NCBI RefSeq assembly: GCF_035582795.1
Contig: NC_134367.1
Coordinates: 84,923,062-84,987,061, forward strand
Source of the DNA: Mycteria americana
Taxonomy: Eukaryota > Chordata > Aves > Ciconiiformes > Ciconiidae
Direction of reading: 5' to 3'
DNA: 64,000 bases
Positions 1 through 9,210 of this stretch are shown here, one piece after another. The notes below the pieces were generated by a model. The model searched no databases, was not told the DNA's origin, and worked only from the letters and a program-made list of their open reading frames with translations. The stretch's first letter is position 1. The number at the start of each line of letters is the position of its first letter. The position numbers and the translations under genes are program-made.

Positions 1-20
1 CACACAAGTGCAGATAAATC

Positions 21-374
21 TTTATTGCCATAACTTTGTTTTTTCAAAAATGAGCATTGGGTTTTTAATAGGTTGTAGTTTTATGTCCTTATATGTACAA
101 CATTACAACTGCATATTTTAATAATAATGAAGTTAGTGATACTTTGATAACTCAACACAGTGTATTTATAAAATGAATTCTTATCAAAATACACTTTTCA
201 CTGGGATAATAAATAAAATCCTGCGAAACCCACCTACACAAAGTTAATTTTAACTCTGGTAGAACCCGATGTGGTACACAGTCCATTAACTACTATGTTT
301 GCCCCTTTATCCCCCTACTGATGCTCATCTTCTGGGGTAAGAAAACATTTTTTTCCCCCTGTTGTGGTGTGACC
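21..374 (-). other. TOMM20: TOMM20 3' UTR with polyadenylation signal
   Basis: Downstream of the stop the minus strand runs through AT-rich sequence to an AATAAA hexamer at 26-21, so a cleavage site would fall at about the first ten bases of the window. Human TOMM20 uses a longer 3' UTR as I recall it, so further sites beyond the window are possible. Confidence 0.6.
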
Positions 375-419
375 TCATTCAACATCATCTTCAGCCAAGC
401 ACTGTGCACTTACAATTCT
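375..419 (-). CDS. TOMM20: TOMM20 terminal coding exon
   Basis: The last coding exon encodes RIVSAQCLAEDDVE and a TGA stop (377-375). The acceptor is ttcttacag|AGA. Human has Ser where this sequence has Cys. The acidic tail is conserved. Confidence 0.95.
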   Translation of the reverse strand, partial: RIVSAQCLAEDDVE

Positions 420-3400
420 CTGTAAGAAGGAGAAAAACTCATTCACAATTACATAAAATTGACAGTAGGCAACTGATTATCAAGCAATGTAATTTTACAC
501 TGAACATTAAGCAGTGTAATTACTGAGCAAACTGATTAATGTTAAAAATGGTAATCTACTTGACATAAGTTTTTGAAGTCAGTTACGCAGAAATTACGTA
601 CTGTGCAATGCCTAACAAAGCCAAAGTCACATAAATAATATCCTATCAGCCTCAAGCGATGACCTCTGTGTGGTTTTTGGCACTGTTCTCTAAGGAAACA
701 TTTTTGCTCCATTGTTTCCTCAGATCTTTACATCTTGTATACCTGACACTTTTCAGTCTTTTTACTAACTATATGGACCTCAAACCAAAATCTAACCAGG
801 CCTGAGCTGTAAAGAGAGCTGACTGACGCACAGCACTGAGTCTCTGCTTTATGTGAGGTAACACCATGAGGGAGTACCCTTGCATTTCCAAGAACGTAAA
901 CCATATTATTTATTTTACAATAGACTCACCTACTAGCATATTACCAATGCTACCTGCACAGTGCTCAGGCTAAAAAGGGAGGGCATTTTATACACAGAGC
1001 TACGAACACTTTTATCATCAGGGAAACCCCCAAGCTTCCAAAACTGTCATGCATTCTGGTGCTAGTTAACATTTTGTGTTTATAGCTGGCCCAGAAGCAA
1101 CAGGCTAGCAAAAGCAACGGATTAATTCTAATGGACTTTTATAGCACTTACAGACACTTGTAGATACACAATTTAAAAAAAATAAAACTCAAGACCCAGT
1201 GCAAGAAAGTTACCGCTTTTCTGATCCCCCAACTTGTATTTGGGAAACAGTGAATCCGCTTATAGTATCAGAGCTGCGGTCAGATGTCTCTACTTTAGAA
1301 AAGCTTAGCATACCCTACACATGAGAGAAGTTTTGTATTTCTGTTTTACCCTGTTTGCTATTAATGCTACATGGTATTTTTCATATACACTTTTTAATGT
1401 TTCAGGTGAAAAAAACCCTTCTTTTAATCTACCTGAACATATACAAAAAACATACTACAAAAACCAATACTCGAGACTGATGTAGTGAATAAGAGAAGTA
1501 GTTCAATTATTTTTCAAACCAAAACAACAGGGAACATTTCACATACCTGGCTTATTGTAGGGAGCTTAGTTAGAAGCATTTGAAACACCGGCGGTGGAAG
1601 AGTCTGCTGTAGAACTTGTAGTAGCTGCTGCGGCTGTCCACACACAGCAATGGCATTGGTCAAATGATCAACACCTTTCTCATATTCACCTGTATGACAA
1701 ATCATAAGGTTTTGAAATCAACCTTCTTCTACAGTGTAAAGGATGTACATAAAACAGCCATCAACATTGGATTAAATTACTAAGAATCAATCCACACTTT
1801 TCTTGCCTCCTCCATTGCTGGATCTTCTGAACACAGAAGGTTAGAAACAAGTAAACAGATTTTCCTAGGTGAATTTGACTCCCCAAAAGATCGTAGTATA
1901 TAAAAATCATCTTCTAGCAAAGGTAAAGAAAAATTATTTCACAACTTACCCTTCAAAAAAATTATGCTATTACCTTGAGCTAGTAGTTCCTCGCCAAGCT
2001 GAATCTCCTCAAGGAAAAACTTCTGAACTGCTTCAGCGTCTTTCAGATCAGGCAACTATAACACACACAGTAAAACTGAAGTTGGCCCTTAAACATCAGT
2101 TAATAAACAAATTAGCAGAAAACATTCTCAATTGAAATCACACACACACACAACCATACTGTTACACTGAAACTGGCAAAAAAAAATTAAAAGTGTCACC
2201 ACTAAGTTAAATGTCCACAGAATGTTTTTGAAAATCAGACTCAGGTCTCATATCATTGCATCAAAAATCTGTAGAGAGGCAGAGCCTGAAATACCTCTAC
2301 TCGGTTTATTAAGTACACAATTTTGTAGCAATTATAAATTCTAAGGTGTGTTATGTTTATCACAACTATATTTCTTACAATTGGTTGAGATAAATCTATC
2401 TTTTCTTTCAGAATCCATTGGCGATAAGGAAAGAGAAATCAAATACTTAAAGCAAAAAAATATCAGATTCAGTTATAGGTGTATCCCATCAATGATTTTT
2501 AAGTCTGAAAAGTCCTTGCCCATACTACAAAGAGGAAAACACCATCAAATCACACAGTAAATGTTGTACTTTCTAGTACAAGGCCTCCGTCTGACACAAA
2601 AAGGAACAATCATTTCATATAGTTATTTGCGAGCATTAAAAAAACCTAAAGACTGCATATTTGCGGAAGTGTTTGTAATGCTGGAATCAAAACAGATCTT
2701 TAAACAAATCTTACAAATAATACAAATGAAACTTATTTTAAAATAGCACTGCATTATTGAACAGAGTATTACCTTGGAAAGCCCTGCCCTCTCTTTGGCA
2801 AGCTTCTGTTTCTTCCTTCCTGTAAGAATAAAAACATCTTACATTTTTAATTTGTGATTAAAAAAGCCTTCAGATTATAGTTTGAAACTGTGAACAAATC
2901 AAAGTTATTTTCAAAATAAGAAAGTGATAATGTATTCCAAATATTGAAGACTGAACACAAGACTTCAACCCACTCTCTGCAACCGAATATCATTTAGAGG
3001 TCTAATGAGGGCTGGCAGTAGCGTACCAACTCAAAATGGCAATTCTTCTCCTGCTGGCTATGGTAAACACCAACTGTGCAGGGCCTGCAGCAGAGCATAC
3101 CTCATGTGCTAGAGGCATGAAGAAGGAAAGAGAATTAGAGTAATACAGGATTTCTCTACACGATTTCTAACAATGATAAGCCACAGAAGAACTGCCTACA
3201 AGTCAAGGCTATCTAATTTTGAACTATATGGTGCACCACCAACAGGAACTTTAGCAGGTCACAGTACATAAGTGTAGCAAAGACTTGGGAACTAGTTAAA
3301 TAGGTGGCAGTATCTCATCACCCCACAGCAAGAGCAATATTAAAGCATACATTTCTGAAATCTGAGGAAAGCAAACATTTACAGATGGAACAAACATTTA

Positions 3401-6400
3401 CAGATTTAACTGCCCAACCTAAAGACACAAAGTTGGTCTGCAACATAAAGTACCACTCCAGCAAAACTAGTGTAATTAAAATGATATATAGCTTGCTTTT
3501 AATGCAACTAGGCGGGTATAAAGATATTTTATAGTAGCAGCTATTCATACAAGAAAGAATAATTATAGTAATAGTGGTGATTTCCTTAAAATAATCATTT
3601 TTGTAAGTCATCAGTTCATCAGCTGAAATCATTACACCAATATAACTTTTAAATACAGCCTGTGGTTAAACAACTGCACTCTTACTATTTGTCCTCAGTG
3701 TCTGCTTGGTGAACAGTTATGTTGACAAAGAACAACTGTCACACAGCCTTGATTTTTCTTTTGAGACAATTTTACAAGCTAGAAATACTTCCAAACATGA
3801 CTAGCAGTTTTAATGGAAAGGAGTTAAAAATTTGCGATTGTCCACATGATGAAGACATTCAGGAATATTATTTCCTAGTAGTGATAACGTAGCACACAAA
3901 ATTTATGAACAAGATCAAGTGTTCTTTATATAACGGGAGTTCACATTCTAACTACACAGATCACCCTTTTACCTTCTACCAGTACCTTAATAACCCTTAG
4001 CACCCAAATTTCTACAACTTACTGACCTGTGTATGTTATTTTACACTATCATATACAGAAAAATGTGTCATATAGAACTGTAGCACACTATAATTTTATC
4101 ATTATGGCTGTTTTCAATATTAAAGAAGAATTTATCTCTTGAAAGTTGGTGCCTTCAATTAGCTCACTCCAAGTTTTCCAAAGCTTTAATTTGCACAAAA
4201 CTTTAAACTACACTACTATGCAAACCAGTTTTGTTAATACGTAAAATCTTAAAGATGAAATAAAAATAAAGTAGTATCTGAAACGTTTCACTATCAAAAC
4301 AAGCCATGTTGCAACTGTAGCGCATTGAGTGAAAACGTCAATGAAAAGTACAAAGAGTAACAGCTTAACATTTGTACGTCATTTTCAGGAGAAAATTGTG
4401 TTTTCTTGGCATGACTATGACATCTTCTAAAATATTACAACAGGTATCAGTTACCAGGTTAAGCATTCAGAGATAAAGAAAAAAAGACATGCTCGTAACT
4501 GGAACTATTTAATAAAAGCTTTTGACCACTGATCACTCGCATATGAAATCATATACTTTAACCTGAAAATAGTTAAGGAATGTGAAGAATCACCAAGATT
4601 TTCAAACTGAACACTGATCTACAGAATCTTTCAAGTCTGATTACTATGCAATTTTTCTTCCTCTTCTTAATACATTTTTACAAGTCCACTAGCTAAAACA
4701 ATTACAAAAACCAAAAAGTTCTAAAGGATATTTAGGAATTCTTCCCATACTGGTTGGTAACACTAGTTTTAAAATATCTTTGCAACAACAGCCGAAGTTA
4801 CATTTGTAATACAACAAGCAAAAAGCAATGGCTTTATGGGGGCTGGGGAGGCATGACCTAAAAAAACCCCCAAATTTTTTTGTTTTCCCTCAGGGACCTC
4901 CAGGAAAATGAAAAACTTCTCTCCTTTCTAAAGACATTATCATATTCAAAAAAGGGGAAGGGCAATCTTTCACCAACTAAGAAGGAATCTTAGTTAATAC
5001 AGAAATGCATGTGCACCCATCCAAAACAGAAAGCTAAACTGCAGCTCTCAAACTCCACATGACTTGCAGGTCCCTCAGGCACAGCTCTTGTACACGGGGA
5101 ATAAGTTTCAAACATGAACCAATGGATAACCTGATGTGCTGGCATGGGTTGCAAAAATCCCCGAGTTGCCCCAGCAGCTTCACAACCAGCCCCACAAAGG
5201 AGCAGAACAACCAAAGAGCTGTTTGCATCTTCAGCTCCCATCCGTGAAGTCTGCCTACTGCTCTCCTCTCACTCAGCTGCCCAGGCAGAAGGTGCTGAGG
5301 CAAAGTTCAGCACGGTCAGAAATTCTGTCTGCCTCTGAACAAAGAGATCAGTGTCTATACTTGCATACAGAACAGTTCTGTTTCATACATTCAAGAACAC
5401 GAATAGTAAATACACCTAAAATCTTGTCATCTTAAAATATAGCTGCAGAAACTAAGCAGCTCCAGACAGCTTTGCTATCTTTTGGTCCCAATTAAATATG
5501 GACATGCCCCCAAACTAGCAACATGAAAACTTAACACAAAAGCTGCTAAATAAATAAGATTAAGACATCTGGAAAACCAAAGTCCAGCAGTTCTTCAAGC
5601 CTCCCAGGAAATCACATTTTTTTCCCCTGAAACCTGAATCTGGACACCTCATTTTTACTATGGGCCTTTGCAACATAAACTTTGGTCCTAACACAGCCCA
5701 AAGAGATGTACAGTATAACTGGGATGGCAAAAAAAAAATTGCTTCTTCATTTGTCAGCATCTGCTTGACCAAACACAACAGGCAACCCACTGACATGTAG
5801 GTTCTCCTGTCCTTCACAAGTTTCAATGACATTGCACCACAGAGGCTGAAAAACAATCTTATCCTAAGAATGTTACTGGAAAAGATCTGCTGTAAAGGTG
5901 GCTTCTACAAGTTTTTCATCAAATACCCCTACTATTGCCCGAGAAACAGTATATCTTCATCTGAAGAACTGTGACTGGCTGCTGCATTGGACCTTTTTTG
6001 GTCCAGTATTGTACAGCCCAAGCCTTACTATCCAACAGTAAAAATGCTTGCACCACTACAGAAGCATCCGTACTAAAGAATCAGTTACAGGACTAGAAAA
6101 TAAAACCAAATTCCTTAATATTATCTAAAGCCTTACAACTAAAAGCAGCCCAGTGTATCATGTCCAAGGACCATAAGTCATACAGTGATGTCCTCCAAAT
6201 GACAACAGCCATCCCCTGTCAGACCACAATGGTTTTCCACTTTAAAGAAAATGTTAATTCTTAATCAGAGCAAGTCTAAGGTTTATTCAGAACATACTGG
6301 ATAGAAGCTCAGAACATGAAAACAATGGGATGCAAAAATCATTTCCAGTGCTTCTGCAAAAATCTTATGTAATCCAGTATTTTCTCTACTACATATTTAA

Positions 6401-8048
6401 CATCATAAAAAGAACACGGCCAATTACACTGCCAACAATCGAGTTTGCTTGTGCAAGACAAGCACATACCAGTTTACTATACTAAAAATTCCCAGTGAAT
6501 GACCTGCACTGCAGGCCAAAAAGTACTTAGAAGACACAATGGAAGTATACGTCTAAGCTCCTACACACATCAGTGAGGGCCTGAAGATGAAGTATTCGAA
6601 AGACATAATTTGCTGTGGAAGAACTTACAGAAAGCGGAATAAATACGCTGTTAAGCATCAACACTAGTGATTCAACAAATTCAATCCGTTAAGGCAAAAT
6701 CAAAGTGTTTAAGTTACGTTTAAACATCATCAGGTAAATACTCATTTTAACCCATCTAGTTATTGACTCTTCCATCCATGAAACTGCTGATCACATTCTG
6801 TTTACTTGCTGGGAAAGTCCACCTTAATGGTAATTTCTTATCTTCAAATTAGCTATCATATCAATATGATATTTCCACGACAGAAACAACCCAGCACAAC
6901 AAGTCTCAGCTTATTTTTCATGATTCATTTGAGTACCTTGGATGACTTTGAGTACCTTGGGTACTCATGCCTACGGTTACATTTAAAACCTTCACTAATT
7001 ATTAAGGCATTCAAATAAATGTTGAAGATGTGAAATAATGAAGAGCCACAGCAGAAGAGCTCTACATTTTGGATTAATCAACAGTTTTCTCTGGCATTCA
7101 TTCTTATCCTGGAAGCTAATAACAGAGCTGCCAGGAGGGTTAAGAATGCAGCAGGTGAAATACCCGAGGGCTCTTGCCTTACCACAGCAACAACTTCACT
7201 ATAAGAGAGAGCGCTGCTTTACCTGGTGGTCTTCCAAAATAAAAAAAATAAACGTCATCACATAAACGCAGTGGCGATAATAGCATGGCTGAGTGCGTAG
7301 GATAACCAGATTTAGAAAAACAAAGGGAGGCGAGTTATTTCCAAGGCAAGCTTCTGACGCGGAAGCCGCAAGTTACCCCATAGCTACACAACACGCAGCA
7401 AACACGACGAGACGACTCGTCCCCCGGTGCAAGTAAAGGGAGGACGAGAGGCAACAAAACGCGGGGGCTCGGGCCTGCCTCGCACAAGCGCGCCCGGGCG
7501 AACGCCGCCCGCCAGCCCCCCGCCGAGCCAGGCCCTGCCGCGGCCTCCCGGGCGCCTCTCGCGCCCTTCCCGCCCGGTACCCGCGGCGACGCGGGCTGAA
7601 GCGGAGGGCGGGAGGGCAGGCGGCGGGGGCTCAAGGACGTTGCCCCGCCGGAGGGGGCCGGGCAGGCCGCTACCCGCCGACGCGGGGGGGAGGGGGGGGC
7701 CGGGCAGGCCGCTCTCCGCCGACGCGGGGGGGAGAGGGGGCCGGCGGCGGCCGAGCCCCGGCCGTGCCCGGGAGCAGGAGGGCGCTGCGGAGCCGCTGCG
7801 GAGCCGCCACGTGCCGCCCCCCCGCCCCCCGCGCGCGGGCCGGCCGGGCAGCTGAAGGCAGGGCGCGCGCGGAGCCGTTGGAGGCCGCCGGGAGGGGAGG
7901 GGGGGGAGCGGCCCGGACACTCACGCTCCCGCAGCCGGTTCTTGAAATTCGGGTCGCTCCGCCTCTTGCGGTCGAAGTAGATGCAATAGCCGATGAAAAG
8001 GGCCCCGCAAAGGCCCGCCGCGATGGCGCTGGTCTTGCCCACCATCAT
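375..8048 (-). CDS. TOMM20: TOMM20 gene, mitochondrial import receptor subunit TOM20 (5 coding exons, complete)
   Basis: TOM20 is an outer-membrane receptor of the TOM complex; it binds the amphipathic presequences of mitochondrial precursors and passes them to TOM22/TOM40. Five minus-strand exons (7925-8048, 2773-2819, 1974-2055, 1547-1689, 375-419) join to 441 nt, or 146 residues plus stop, against 145 in human. Residues about 7-26 form the single N-terminal membrane anchor (AIAAGLCGALFIGYCIYF), followed by a basic RKRR segment, a charged linker (RRKKQKLAKERAGLSK), the TPR-like receptor domain (GEYEKGVDHLTNAIAVCGQP) and an acidic tail ending AEDDVE. All four introns are GT-AG and the phases match. 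The protein is nearly identical to human TOM20 as I remember it, apart from a doubled initial Met, a few changes after the start, and Cys for Ser in the C-terminal SAQ-LAEDD stretch. The identification is firm; the exact UTR ends are not. Confidence 0.97.
420..1546 (-). other. TOMM20: TOMM20 intron 4
   Basis: An AT-rich intron of about 1.1 kb between GTATGT and ttacag. I see no coding potential, no recognisable transposon and no convincing structured RNA in it. Confidence 0.85.
1547..1689 (-). CDS. TOMM20: TOMM20 coding exon 4 (TPR-like receptor core)
   Basis: A 143-nt exon that encodes the TPR-like presequence-binding core (EYEKGVDHLTNAIAVCGQPQ and on to PPVFQMLLTKLPTISQ). The acceptor is catacag|GT and the donor CCAG|GTATGT. 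It looks identical to the mammalian protein over this exon, as expected for the presequence groove. Confidence 0.97.
1974..2055 (-). CDS. TOMM20: TOMM20 coding exon 3
   Basis: An 82-nt exon that encodes LPDLKDAEAVQKFFLEEIQL followed by GEELLAQ, the first helices of the cytosolic receptor domain. The acceptor is gttatag|TTG and the donor CAAG|GTAATAG. It ends in phase 1, so the Gly codon is split with the next exon. Confidence 0.97.
2773..2819 (-). CDS. TOMM20: TOMM20 coding exon 2
   Basis: A 47-nt exon that encodes the lysine-rich linker RKKQKLAKERAGLSK after completing an Arg codon across the junction. The acceptor is cttacag|GA and the donor is CAAG|GTAATA. Confidence 0.96.
2820..7924 (-). 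other. TOMM20: TOMM20 intron 1
   Basis: A 5.1-kb first intron. The part near exon 1 (from about 7430) is CpG-island sequence with a 42-bp tandem duplication. The rest is AT-rich, apart from a GC-richer patch at about 2973-3118, a short direct repeat at 6928-6960 and a small perfect hairpin at 6446-6464. Human TOMM20 hosts the H/ACA snoRNA SNORA14B in an intron; I could not identify a copy here by eye. Confidence 0.8.
7655..7738. repeat. 42-bp tandem duplication in TOMM20 intron 1
   Basis: Two adjacent copies (7655-7696 and 7697-7738) share gggccgggcaggccgct, then ccgccgacgcggggggg, and differ at a few positions. It lies in the CpG-island part of the intron. Confidence 0.85.
7925..8048 (-). 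CDS. TOMM20: TOMM20 coding exon 1
   Basis: This exon encodes 41 codons plus one base: the start, the membrane anchor and the basic stop-transfer segment (FDRKRRSDPNFKNRLRE). It begins with two adjacent ATGs (8048-8046 and 8045-8043). The second corresponds to the human start (M-V-G). The donor is GAGC|GTGAGT. The exon lies inside a CpG island. Confidence 0.96.
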
Positions 8049-8074
8049 CGTGCCCGGCGCCGAGGGGAAGGTCC

Positions 8075-8124
8075 CGCCGCGCCGCCGCCGCCGCCGCCGC
8101 CCCCCGCCCCCTCCCTCCCTCCCG
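8075..8124 (-). repeat. TOMM20: G-rich/CGG tract just upstream of the TOMM20 start
   Basis: On the transcript strand this holds three GGGA units followed by G-runs of five or more (8123-8098), then a short (CGG)n run of about seven units (8100-8081). It ends about 30 nt before the start codons. It is probably 5' UTR, but the transcription start is not known. It could form a G-quadruplex. Confidence 0.8.
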
Positions 8125-8191
8125 CCGCGCGGCCGGCGCCGAGCTCCGCAGGCACCTTGGGGCGAGCGGGCAGCCAGAAAGGACCCCACCT

Positions 8192-8200
8192 CGCTTCCGC
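8192..8200 (-). promoter_or_regulatory. ETS/GABP (NRF-2) motif GCGGAAGCG
   Basis: The minus strand reads GCGGAAGCG, with a GGAA core of the ETS type. GABP (NRF-2) is reported to control the human TOMM20 promoter, which makes this site plausible. Occupancy is not shown by the sequence. Confidence 0.5.
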
Positions 8201-8208
8201 TGACGTCA
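8201..8208. promoter_or_regulatory. CRE palindrome (TGACGTCA)
   Basis: A full consensus cAMP-response element/ATF site directly beside the ETS motif at 8192-8200 and about 155 bp upstream of the TOMM20 start codon. Its function is inferred. Confidence 0.65.
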
Positions 8209-8270
8209 TCAGCCAGCGGCGGCAGAGGGCGCCTCCTCCAGTGCCTGCGGGGCGGCCGCCCGCCCCCGGG

Positions 8271-8280
8271 GCGCATGCGC
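8271..8280. promoter_or_regulatory. NRF-1 binding motif (GCGCATGCGC)
   Basis: A perfect palindromic match to the core of the nuclear respiratory factor 1 site. NRF-1 drives many nuclear genes for mitochondrial proteins, so the site fits the TOMM20 promoter. Use of the site is inferred. Confidence 0.7.
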
Positions 8281-8560
8281 GGCCGGGCCTAGCGCCAGCG
8301 CCGGCCTCTCCGGCGGCCCCGTCCCTGCCTCAGCCCCCGGCGCCCACAGGCCGCTGGAGGGAAGGGGCAGCGCTGGGGAACCCCAGAGGCGCGGCGGGGC
8401 CGCACCACGCATGCCGCGAGAGGGCAGGGCAGGCCCGGCCCGCACGCAAGGCGCTCGGCCCCGCGGCCTCCTCCCGCCGCGCAGCTGCAAGGTCGGGAAA
8501 GGCCAGCCCGGCCGTAACGCCGCTCCCGCAGCACCAGCTTTTCGTCGCCCGGAAGACCAA

Positions 8561-8840
8561 CATCTTGTAAACTGAAGCTTAACAGTTAAAAAAAAACCCA
8601 CAACTATCCAGGTAACGATTGGCACGTCATCACATCACCACTTTTTCTGTAGTCATTCCGAGCAACTCCACACAACTCCCGAAGAAGGAATTCAACTAAG
8701 CTCTGCAGCAAGACCTCAGCTGGAGATGTATTCCTGGAACACGGTAATAAAGCCATGCAGCAGCGGGGTAGGGACAGGGACCTCGTACTGCCTTCTGGGA
8801 GAAGCCAAAAACCCCAGCGTGAGTACCAAGAACAACTACA
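8561..8840. other. Short intergenic spacer between RBM34 and TOMM20
   Basis: Only a few hundred bases separate the RBM34 stop codon (8884) from the TOMM20 CpG island. I see no gene in it. The plus-strand AATAAA at about 8746 is on the wrong strand for either gene. Confidence 0.7.
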
Positions 8841-8859
8841 GCTGTATTAGCAAACAAAA

Positions 8860-8865
8860 TTTATG
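8860..8865 (-). terminator. RBM34: Possible variant polyadenylation signal (CATAAA) of RBM34
   Basis: No AATAAA or ATTAAA lies on the minus strand between the RBM34 stop codon and the TOMM20 CpG island. CATAAA, a known weak variant, lies about 20 nt after the stop codon. If it is used, the 3' UTR is only some 40-50 nt. Confidence 0.3.
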
Positions 8866-8883
8866 AGAACGCTCTTGCATACA

Positions 8884-9210
8884 TCAGTCTTTATAACAAT
8901 AATGAACACTTTTATACGTTTGATTCTTATCAGAAGACCCTTTGCTTTTCCCAGCTTTATTTCTAGGAACAGTTTTTAGTCTTTTTGGTTTAGTGCTCTT
9001 CTTCAATGGGATTGCTTTTTCACCAACAAAGGAATCACGAGAGCACCTCTTGTTTTTTAATGTGGTATCAACTCTGTCCTTAGGAGCACGAGACTGATCT
9101 GGACTTTCCTGTGGTGCTTTCCACTTCTCCCCACAGCGCTTCACTCGTATCTTTCTTCCCATCAGAAGTGAGTCGTTGAGTTTCAGAGCAAGATGTACAG
9201 CATCCGTATT
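8884..9210 (-). CDS. RBM34: RBM34 terminal coding exon
   Basis: A 327-nt coding part with a TGA stop at 8886-8884. It encodes the end of RRM2 ([20 protein letters not shown]) and a basic tail with [11 protein letters not shown], as in human. The acceptor is cttgtag|AAT. The tail is diverged and ends later than the Lys/Arg-rich end of the human protein. Confidence 0.94.
   Translation of the reverse strand, partial: NTDAVHLALKLNDSLLMGRKIRVKRCGEKWKAPQESPDQSRAPKDRVDTTLKNKRCSRDSFVGEKAIPLKKSTKPKRLKTVPRNKAGKSKGSSDKNQTYKSVHYCYKD

Larger units (their letters stand above)
7430..8560. promoter_or_regulatory. TOMM20: CpG island and promoter region of TOMM20
   Basis: This stretch is strongly GC- and CpG-rich against an AT-rich background. 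It covers exon 1, the 5' UTR, the start of intron 1 and upstream DNA. No TATA box is seen. NRF-1, ETS and CRE motifs sit about 145-235 bp upstream of the start codon. The layout fits a housekeeping promoter with dispersed transcription starts. Confidence 0.85.

Noticed and set aside
6446-6464. A perfect 7-bp stem with a 5-base loop (TGCTTGT/ACAAGCA) as a possible snoRNA or miRNA hairpin
   Set aside because: It is too short for a miRNA precursor and no H/ACA or C/D box arrangement was found around it.
7335-8276. A 313-codon open frame that runs through TOMM20 exon 1, starting at an upstream ATG (8276)
   Set aside because: Its extra N-terminal 76 residues are GC-driven Arg/Gly-rich sequence, the ATG comes from the NRF-1 palindrome that is probably upstream of transcription, and an extension would bury the membrane anchor. 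It also reads through the clear GTGAGT donor.
7764-8570. A 268-codon plus-strand open frame in the TOMM20 CpG island
   Set aside because: It is an antisense shadow of GC-rich sequence with few stop codons. Its composition is Arg/Ala/Pro only and no domain is seen.
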